Source: Volvox africanus
Taxonomy: Eukaryota; Chlorophyta; Chlorophyceae; Chlamydomonadales; Volvocaceae
Direction of reading: 5' to 3'
Assembly (NCBI GenBank): GCA_030268105.1
Contig: BSDZ01000112.1
Location: 763,501 to 827,500 of the forward strand
DNA: 64,000 bases
Shown here: positions 55,676 to 64,000 of the stretch, piece by piece
How the letters are laid out: each line of letters begins with the position of its first letter
How positions within the stretch are numbered: the first letter of the stretch is position 1
The notes under the pieces: generated by a model
Databases searched by the model: none
What the model was told of the DNA's origin: nothing
What the model saw: the letters and a program-made list of their open reading frames with translations, nothing else
Program-made: the position numbers and the translations under genes

Positions 55676-57883
55676 TTCAATCGGGCGATGGCGCGGTAAT
55701 GAATTGATAATGCGCGCGGCCGGCATGATGGAGTAAGTAGCGTACTGACATGCGGTTGGGTGAACCCCGAGGGAGGATGAAACGCCGCGATCATTTTCGT
55801 AGCGCTGTTATGATCATTATCGTTGGAGGTAATGTTCGATGGGGCAAGCTCTGCACAAGGTTTAAACGCGGAAGAGAGTGAGGCACCAGAAGGAAAGCGC
55901 CAAGTGCCTCCAAGCGTGCGTGTGTGCATGCGTGCGTGAGACCGACGCCCTTACTCTTAGTGAGTTTCGGCGGTTTAGTATTCGTAAACTTCAACGCAAC
56001 GAAGCTACCTCGTGATCGTTAAGACAGAGAGGTTCCGGCGCATGAGTAGAGGATCATCTGGGAATGAGTACAGGGTTTAAGGGTGACACTATTAGGTGCG
56101 TGCGGTGCTGTGGACAACACAACGCAACTTGCAGAATGTACATTGTGCTCTTGGTGACCATGCTATTTCAGCATGTGGCTTTCTCATTGTAGTCGGATTC
56201 TTCGAAGGTACCTGTACTAGTGTACGTGCTAGTTATAGTTGACTGCTGGTAATGGGTGATCGTGGGCGATGCTGGCGTTGCAGTGGAGACGTAGGCGCAC
56301 AGCAGGTGCGGAGTGGGGATACACGGTGCGCCCAGCAATGACAGGAACTTCAAGCCGCAATTCAGCACGGAAGGGGTGCCGATGGCAGGGGTGTTGTGGC
56401 TCGCACGCGACCCGGATTGCGACCACCTGTTGGTCTGACCTGTTGCCTTTCGCAGCAGCGTCTGTGATCCTGAAGTGTGCGGTATGACTTTCAAATGTTG
56501 CAGCAGCAGGCAAGCAGAAACGACATCAGCAGGGTATAGGTGGGGGTACGCAGTGCTTGGCTGTCTTTTCCTGTGGGACAGGCGAACGTAGGCTGGCGGG
56601 AACTTGCGTTTCAATCGTGTGGCGCTGACGGTTATATATTGGGCAGGACCATGTACGACACTGCCTACAAGCAGGCTGCGTACGAATGCCTATTACACAG
56701 GCGTTGTTTTCTAGTTTTTAGTTCGACTTCCTAGTTAACCCTGTGCGATTAACGGAGTATTACGTATATGCTTGCTCTTAATTCGTGGCATAGCTGACTC
56801 AGGAATCCCAACGCGTGCCCAGCCCCAGATCCAAAAGGTTTGGGGAATGGTGCGTGGCCGGAGCTGTCAGCCGCAGGTTAGGGCTGCATTCGTGGTGCTT
56901 GTTGGTCCTTTATGCAGCGATGTGGCTGCTGCGGCCTTTTGGATAGCGGTGGTTGTGATCAATGGTGGTCGATAAGCGCTCTAGCTGGTGGGTTTGGGAA
57001 CGCTGCTGGACAACGCAGCTGTGCGGCACGGTGCGCGGGTGATGTGATAATACGACACGAACGAGCGGTCACACTCGGTCGGTTTACAGAGTGGAGTGCG
57101 CAGTTGGTTGTACTGTAAAAATCATAATGGGGCACCGGACTGTGATGACCTTAAGTTCGCGTGCCCCTGGAACCCATCTTTTGCTTTGCCTTCAACCCAC
57201 TTGCGGCAACAACACACTGTTGATGATGGAAGCTTCCTTTTGTCCGGCAAACGCTTTGGGCTCGCTCGCGCGACCATTGAGGGCTGCAGGATTTCGAGGA
57301 GGTTTGTTGTTGTTGGGAATGGCCATCGCGCCACTTCATGTGCTTGGTCGGGCCAGTCCTACACGAGGCACTTATTCAATCATGTAATAAATGTGTTTCG
57401 GCGTTTAAGGTTTTTGCGATTGCGAACCTAGCAAAGTGCGCATGGCAGAAGACGGTTGGGTTATGGTGTTCCGAATTTCCAAAATGTAGCATCCTTCAGG
57501 CAAAACCCTTGGCATGCCCGTATTACAGCGCAATAGACACTGCAGCCCCCCCGGAAAGAAAATCCTTCCCCGGATTGACGGCCAAATGCAACTCACTTAA
57601 GCAACCAATCACCATCTGGCATGGCTGAGAAACCTTCATTCGCGCCAGGAAAGGCATCATTGGCCCATCGCCTGGGTCTCTGAACCGCCAAACGTGGTAT
57701 CAACCCACGTTTCCTTCACAAACATCCCGCCAAAAGTCCTGGGGCGAAGACGTGAAATTCAAATTACTCGTGGGCGTACCCGCATGTGAACACCCAGGTG
57801 TGGAATCACCGACAGGGCAATGATGACTTGGAAAGGGACCGAAACGATGTGGTGTTTTGCGTCGCGCTACGATAGAGTTCACG
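55676..57883. other. No gene recognised; convergent intergenic region
   Basis: 2.2 kb between the stop of the plus-strand CXC gene and the stop of the minus-strand Tls1/C9orf78-family gene, so it holds both 3' ends. Only ORFs under 150 codons without recognisable motifs are seen. Confidence 0.55.
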
Positions 57884-60691
57884 TCAGTACTTCTGCTTAC
57901 TCGAAGAGCCCATACCACCGGCCCCAACCCCACCCCGGAGTGCCGGAACATAGGGCTTACGGTCACTGATAACCTTACGCCTCCGGGCCTCCGCCTCAAA
58001 CTCCTCCGGCGTTAGCTGCTGTTTGGGTGGTAACCGCCCGAACTGCTTCACGAATTGGCCTCGACGAATCTTCGCCGCATCACGAACACGGGCCTCCTCC
58101 TCCTCTTCTAAGACCAGCGTGCTGCAGACACCAATAGAAACAGTCAAGCAACAGTCGAATCGGGTAGGAAACAGCCCACACACGGCTCGATTTCGGTGCA
58201 CCACACTTGCTCGGTGATAACCCTATTGGCTGGGATTACAAAACTGCGTCCCTTAAGTGCAATTGCAAACTAACTTTTGCACCGCGTCAAACTTTGGCAG
58301 CACAAGAGTGAACTTACGGACAGACAGATAGATCTCTACGTAGGAAGATAGAGTGTGTGTGTGTGTGTGTGAAAATATACAACGTTCTTACGCCCGTAGC
58401 CCCGTCGCTCACTCTCATCATGCCGCACGATGGTTTTAATGTCTACTCTCGACTTTCTCCTCAAAGTACGGCAACTTGTTCCAACCCCCCCTTCTTGTAA
58501 AACCATCACTTCATGTATAGCCCCGAGGTGGATTATACGCCTCTCACAGCCTCACCCTGCGCCAACGCGCGCCAGCAGCCGCCGCTTGAGCGCCTCAGTA
58601 GCTTCAATGCTGGCTAGCTTGTCCTTGGCAGACAGGGGAACCTCTGACAGCGTGGACACCAGACCGGGAAGCACCACCTCCTGTTCAAGCGTGTTCTTGA
58701 AGTCAGCGGGCACTGCGTACAGCTCCGCCTCGATCTGTGGAATGACAGGTGATGTGGATCCGGTTGGATCCGGTTTGGGGGAGGGTCGGTCAGGGTTGAG
58801 AAGTGCCGAGTCACGTCAGCTTCGCCGCGGCGGGAGGCGGCTTTAAAGACGCAATGAGAGGCTTCTCGGCCATCTGCAAAAAAAGGTTCACTGATAGGGA
58901 GCACCACCTTGCCCCTGGAGGAACATGGCACTCTCAAAGGCGCTTCATTCCCAACAGACCGTCCGTTCCGCCCTCCCTATTTACCCATCATCCCCTCCCA
59001 CACGGCCTCCCTCAACCTTTCTCCGCTTGGCTTCCGGATCCAGCTCCTCATCCGCCACCTGTGCCGCGGCTGCCTTGCCCAATCGCAGCGCCAATTGCTC
59101 CTCTATATACTTTTGCCTGCACCCAGCACGATGCATTACAGCATGGAAATGCCGTCACGCCATGGCATACTTTACGAATGAGATTTTGGAAACCTATGGA
59201 TATCGTTTTCGGAGCCTCTATGTGCTGATGGGGACTACGGAGCGCACATGTATGCCCTCCTGGGTCTCGCATGCGATCGCAACATGACGGCCGCTATTGA
59301 GGGCTGAACCCAGTCACACAGCACGCTAACCGTATTACGCTCGTACTTATCCTGCGTCGTCAAAGTATGCATTCCCAGTCCTACATTTGAGTGCATCATG
59401 CCGCTACGCTACAGGAGATAGCGGTGGCATTCAGGGATCGCGACTTCATTACGGGAAAAATGAGATACGTGGAATCGTGACGTCCATATCGAAAGAATGA
59501 GACCGAGCCGCTAAGGCAGCCACTGCGCCATCATGCTTCCTCCCCGTCTATGTCGCATGGCGCAGTGGTAAAAGTGACCGACCAAGCCCCCGGCGAGGAC
59601 TTCGTTTGCCAGGAACGGCATCCTGACCCCGTTGCCCTTTCAGCAGTGCCACACCCCTCCCAAGAAAACCCATGCTCTAAGCGACACAGTCGATATCATG
59701 ATGCGATTCATGTTTGACTTAGGATGGCAACTGCCGGGTGCATCATGGTCCTGGCGCGACGCGAGAGCCACGTGGCAGTGCCGTACTCACATGTGCTCGT
59801 CCTCGTTTTGCTGCGTCGCAATGGTTTTCGCCTTGACGTAAGTGTCCATCACGGGCCCCGCACCCGCCGCACCCGCCGCGGCCTGTGCGTCATCGTCGGC
59901 GGAACGCGGCTCTGCAGATCCTGCACGGCCGCCATAGCCGGCACCGGCATCACTGCCACCAGGCCCTATGCCGGGGCCGGCTAATCCCATCGCTAGCGAC
60001 GCTGCACCAGTGCCTGCCGCCCGCCGTCGTAGCTGCTGCATCAATCTTGTCTCAGCCATCTTGTCCCTGTGCGGGAGCATTACGTGACCGAGAGTAACAG
60101 AGGTGCAGCAAGATTGCCAGACGTTGTGTGGGTTGCGGTGTGCTCAGGAGGGGCGGTGCTGTGCACGAGTTAGGAGCGTGTGGCGAGGTAACCGGTCTGG
60201 AGAGGTCCACCGGGTCAGCGGGTGTGGGACCACCGCCGCATCCATGGATGCTTCATCCGAGCCAACTTTGGCTTGAGCCATAAAGACTGTCTGTATATCC
60301 GTGTGTGTGTATTTGAGTCGGTGTCGGCGGGTGTGGTGGGGACCGAGCATGACTGACAGGTGGGCAGCTGTGCAGAAAGCCTTGAAACTGGGTAGGGATG
60401 GAAAGATGCTGGATACTGTTACATTTCCCTCCCTGGAGTGCGCGACTGAACTGACCAGCATCGTGGGGCCCAGATGAACACCCACCGGGGCGCTACGCAC
60501 GCGGCCTGCTAATTGATCCATCTTGACCTATCATCCTCCCGCACCCCAAGCACAATCAAGCTTCCTGGGGCGGATCCTGCCAGTCGACCCGGCTGCTCCT
60601 ACCGCTGGCATTCCGCCTCGGTTTCGCCGTCTTGGCCATACCCCGGCTCCTCCGATAGATCTTTTTTCCGGATATTGCGCTGCTTTGACAT
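57884..60691 (-). CDS. Tls1/C9orf78 (Hep59) family spliceosome-associated protein, 5 exons
   Basis: Exons on the minus strand: 60603-60691 (ATG), 59791-60066, 59017-59116, 58556-58734, 57884-58121 (TGA). All phases agree, giving about 293 residues, close to human C9orf78 (289). The N-terminus is basic (MSKQRNIRKKDL). The family pattern follows in order: an AETRLMQQLRRRAAG stretch like the EETREVQ-LRKR segment; DTYVKAKT followed by EDEHM-QKYIEEQL; ELYAVP; then a VPLSAKDKLASIEATE segment matching the IEEVxLPxxYKLKNIEETE signature. The C-terminus is charged, then Gly/Ser-rich. Family members work with the spliceosome and affect splice-site choice; in fission yeast Tls1 influences telomeric heterochromatin through splicing (family knowledge). 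Intron 4 contains a GT microsatellite. I see no damage. Confidence 0.85.
58353..58371. repeat. (GT)n microsatellite
   Basis: About nine GT dinucleotides within the intron between exons 4 and 5 of the Tls1/C9orf78-family gene. Useful only as a polymorphic marker. Confidence 0.9.
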
Positions 60692-62790
60692 AATAGATGT
60701 ACTTCTTATGCTGCAGACCAGGTTGCCGATGTGCACAGAGCGCTTGTCCTAATGTCAAAGACAGCGTGGAAATCCTCCCCAGAAGCGTAAATTCTCTATC
60801 GCGCTCAGTAACATAATCCTGGTTATCATTACTTAATCAAAAGCACAATGTACACCTGCTCTTTAGTCAGGCATTTCAGAAAACAAAAAGTTTCAGATGT
60901 GCTGGTCATCGAACGCCTTAATTTTTGGCAAAAATTTTATTATTACAAACCAAGCCGCAAGCCCTTCGCTGACTGGCATGCAGCCTACTGGTACGGCAGC
61001 AAGACTTCTGCGCTTCTCGGGACTCGAGCCACACGAGCTCTTATAAAATTCTAACAGTAACAGGCTCAGACGACATGATGCCGGCAAATTAAAGTATAAA
61101 TTATATCCTTTGCAGATTGGCCATACTCCACCTATCCCCAAATGCATCTCATCACTTTCACACCAGACTGGTGCACGCACAGCTCCAGTTGACAGAATCG
61201 TATCTAAGCTACGGCATTCATAGTCGTTCAGGGTGACTAGCAACTCCTCGGCCAAATCATTTCAGGACTAACGTGCTGGTTTTGGTAGCGAGTTCCTTGT
61301 TGGTCATTGGCCCCGCGCTAGAAACGTGCATACATTCCAGACTCTAAGTCCTTGCAATGAAACAGAGAATGCACTTACCTGATGTAATTTTAAATGCCGC
61401 ATATCATGCATCAAATTCGCCCTTATGGGGCGGCAACCGCAGCCTTGAACGTTTTCGTCACACAGGACGATTCCACTTCTTTCCATACGATTGATGAATA
61501 CAGGAGTATTAATTTTCATTTTGTGAATGTCCCGGGGCAGATGTTGAGGACTTCTGTACACAGCAACACGCTGGGTTTCGCGTGCTCTAGGCCGTTGCTA
61601 CCGCCTCCAGCAGAGCTGCCAGTGTTGCTTGCCAATCCCCCTGCTCCCCATCCGCCCCCTTGCCTTTTGTTTCCTTACTACTGAAGGCATCCCGGCACAA
61701 TTCTTGTCAGGATGCCTACATGGCATGATCATGACTTGCTGGTCAGGAAAGAAGACTTGAGGATTACAAACGGGTAGGGGTTTTTTCCTTCTCAGCTGCT
61801 TGGGCAGTAGTGAGGCGTGAGGAGGACCTGGTGCTCATGATCATGATGATGATTAGGGTGCATGCCTAATCCTTCACTCACAAGCTCCTTGATTATAGCA
61901 TGATAAAAACCCGGTGCTCATAATAATAATGATCTGGAAACCTGACAAACCAATTCAATCTTGACATGACAAGGCAGGCTGCATATCACAGCTGGATTAA
62001 AACATCGGATCTTACACCACTGCTGTTGCATCCTGCTGTACACAACTGTCGTTGTTCATTGTTGTTGTTGCATTTCAAATATACAAGCAAGAAGATGCAG
62101 TATTATTAGATGTACGCTCTGATTACGAATACCACGACTGCGATCTTTTGGGTTTCTAACAGCTCCTTTTTATACCAAGTCAATAAGTAGCCTTGGAGGC
62201 GATTTTGTTTTAGAGCCTGACAATGACGTAACGAGGCCTATGTCAGAACATGCATGACTACCAGTCAGAGCTCGTGACTACTAGTCCCGCTAACCTTAAT
62301 TACCTTGGGCAAATCCCTAGCCCACTCGTAGCGAGGTCTGTACCCCACACATACGAGTGTGACCGGGACAAAGCAAACCGACGTCATGCGTGCTGGCACA
62401 CTCAAAAATCGACACGAAATACGTCCATACGAAGCGATCATCCTGCTTCTGGCCTTGGCCGCGCATATAAGCCCTGCTGCACCACGTCGACAGTATGTAA
62501 ACCTCCTGAACCCGGAACCCTCCCTTGCATATGTAAAAAGGTACCTAAAAAGGTAGGTGCCCCCATCCCAATGTTTGTCCTTCGCTTAGCACCACACAGT
62601 CGTCCTAGGGCTACGGCACTTCCAACCGACTCCCATGAAACCCATGTATATTTCATTAGATTACTGAAGTAGTTGAGAGATGCAGAGGCCTCTCGAGATG
62701 CTGAGAAGTTGCTTCTGCACCTTTGCATCGTGGAAGCGTGTGCCGTACTTGGACGACAACAACCCCGCATGCTCCCTACCTGCAGCCCGC
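60692..62790. other. No supported gene
   Basis: Region upstream of the Tls1/C9orf78-family gene. Two minus-strand stretches read somewhat like coding sequence: 61380-61561 (with VFINRMERSGIVLCDENVQG, ending at a GTAAGT donor) and about 61125-61250 (with NDYECRSLDTILSTGAVRAP). I cannot place their starts or assign a family. Confidence 0.4.
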
Positions 62791-63022
62791 AGCTGCCGTC
62801 TGGTACAGGGCCCGAGCGCAACGTGTGGAGCGGCACAAAGCCACCTTCAGCGGTTACAGTGCTGGTCATGTGAGCGACCGTCACAAGGCCCCCCCAGACC
62901 AGAGGTTGAAGGAGGTTCCCCTTGCCGGCTAGCAGCCCTGGAAGGTCTGTGTACTGGCCGGTCATCGCCGGCACCGCAGCCTCTGTATCCAGACCTTGGC
63001 AGAGCGTGGAGAACAGCGTCAT
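62791..63022 (-). CDS. Possible exon of an uncharacterised minus-strand gene
   Basis: An open stretch of about 77 codons with VPAMTGQYTDLPGLL, then LVWGGLVTVAHMTSTV, ends at a good donor (CTGCAG followed by GTAGGG). Its mildly hydrophobic, Gly-rich middle could be a membrane segment. Possible companion pieces are at 63177-63460 on the same strand, but I could not join them. No family is recognised. Confidence 0.3.
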
Positions 63023-64000
63023 GTGCTATTGACCACAGGAATTGGGGCGTTCATATCCTGAAGAGCTGGATATAAATCGCCAGATCAGTGCAGACTCAGT
63101 ACAGCCCCCCACAGCCGCGGATCACGACCGTTTCGATCGGCAATCATGGGCTGCGTTCATGTATAATAAGCCCCCATCATCTTAGGGGCTTGGCAGGGCC
63201 ATCAGCGAACACGCGCTGCAGGGACGTCCATGCGGCAAAATGTGTATGTCCTAAGAATGCATGATGGCGCCATGCGATCCTGGGCATACACGCATGTGCC
63301 GCCAGGATCCGCAATTGGGATGTGGCCAGCTGCCCGCTTCTCTCCGCTCCTGCCTCCATCCCGTGCTGCACATCTGCAACCCAAGTTGCGGCGCCGGCAT
63401 GACCGTCGTATGTGGCATTACCCCTGCACAGCTCGTCCAGCGTCACTAGAGATGCCCATCTGACAGCAGATAGGACAGATGCTGCCTCTCCCCCATCTCC
63501 ACCTGCATGGAGCATTAGGCAGCGCAACGGCGAACCAAGCATCACAGTAAAATAAGGCACATGACACCTGAGAGGCGGTGGCAGGAGAATGGTGTGAAGG
63601 GAGGGAGAGATTGTGCCGATGAAGAGGGGAGCAGCAGAGCGGCCCAAGATCTAAGGACACACACACGCACTCGAAGACCATAAAGCACCACATGGGATTG
63701 AGATCTGCTACCAGCATAGGCAATGCCTTGGTATCAGGTTGAACGAATGAAAGCTTGCTGTTAAGTTGGTTGGTGCGCATCATTTGAGAAAATGGCCGAC
63801 GATTGCCAGGTAATCCAGAGCCCCATTGTCAGTTCCAAAGGCGCTCCGCAATTCATAAGGCGACCCCCCCCACACACACACACCCCACCTGAAAGGTGCT
63901 CTCTCCAGACATAATGCACTGGGGGCGGCAAAATGTGTCCGTGTTGATCACATGGGGCACTCTAACGGCTATTCCGTCAGCCAAGGGAAGGAAGACGACT
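63023..64000. other. No supported gene at the right end
   Basis: Open minus-strand stretches (63177-63647, 63418-63783) are present but without motifs. There is a short C8 plus (AC)n run near 63866-63885. A gene entering from outside the window cannot be excluded. Confidence 0.4.

Noticed and set aside
59545..59620. tRNA-like start GCATGGCGCAGTGGTAAAAG with an A-box pattern
   Set aside because: No T-arm (GGTTCGAATCC-like) or closing acceptor strand follows at the right distance. It could be a chance match or a SINE remnant.

Overview
The window is eukaryotic nuclear DNA. It has spliceosomal introns with GT..AG ends, chromodomain Ty3/gypsy retrotransposons, a TRIM element, and host genes of typically eukaryotic families (a plant/animal-type CXC protein and a spliceosome-associated Tls1/C9orf78-family protein). 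Moderate GC, polyglutamine-rich proteins, small introns and a short CCCTAAAA-type motif near 33.27 kb suggest a green-lineage alga, but the sequence alone does not prove this. I saw no rRNA, tRNA, CRISPR or bacterial operon structure. One fragment of an IS5-type transposase is present near 44.1 kb.

Layout. 1-14213: a retrotransposon/minisatellite block. Chromovirus A (+, cut by the window start, frameshifted in pol) ends in a damaged LTR that abuts an inverted partial LTR. A 24-bp minisatellite follows, split by the complete young chromovirus B (-, 6591-14059, two 823-bp LTRs with 2 visible differences). 15077-32534: a Crinkler/RHS-type P-loop NTPase-nuclease gene on the minus strand. One of its introns is inflated from about 111 nt to about 12.95 kb by a composite of related chromoviruses (15475-28310, target duplication TTTAG). 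One of its exons is broken by a 418-bp TRIM element (30508-30925, target duplication CCCAG). 33-45 kb: mostly non-coding sequence with a solo TRIM repeat, a few short phase-consistent exons of unrecognised host genes, a G-rich degenerate repeat tract and the transposase fragment. 45741-55675: a 12-exon gene on the plus strand for a very large (about 2209 aa) CXC/TSO1-LIN54-like protein with polyglutamine tracts. 57884-60691: a 5-exon minus-strand gene of the Tls1/C9orf78 (Hep59) family. 60.7-64 kb: little that can be supported.

How the parts work together. Elements A, B and C keep gag and pol in the same frame, separated only by a UAG codon. Exactly 7 nt after that UAG all three have a 7-bp stem with an 18-nt loop. 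The stem is maintained by a G-U wobble (B) and a compensatory U-A to A-U change (C). This is the geometry of a stop-codon readthrough signal and is the most interesting regulatory observation here. The two chromovirus subfamilies and the TRIM also share a primer-binding site for one tRNA, so the non-autonomous TRIM could use proteins of such elements. The host CXC and Tls1/C9orf78 genes look intact, and all exon phases I could check are consistent.
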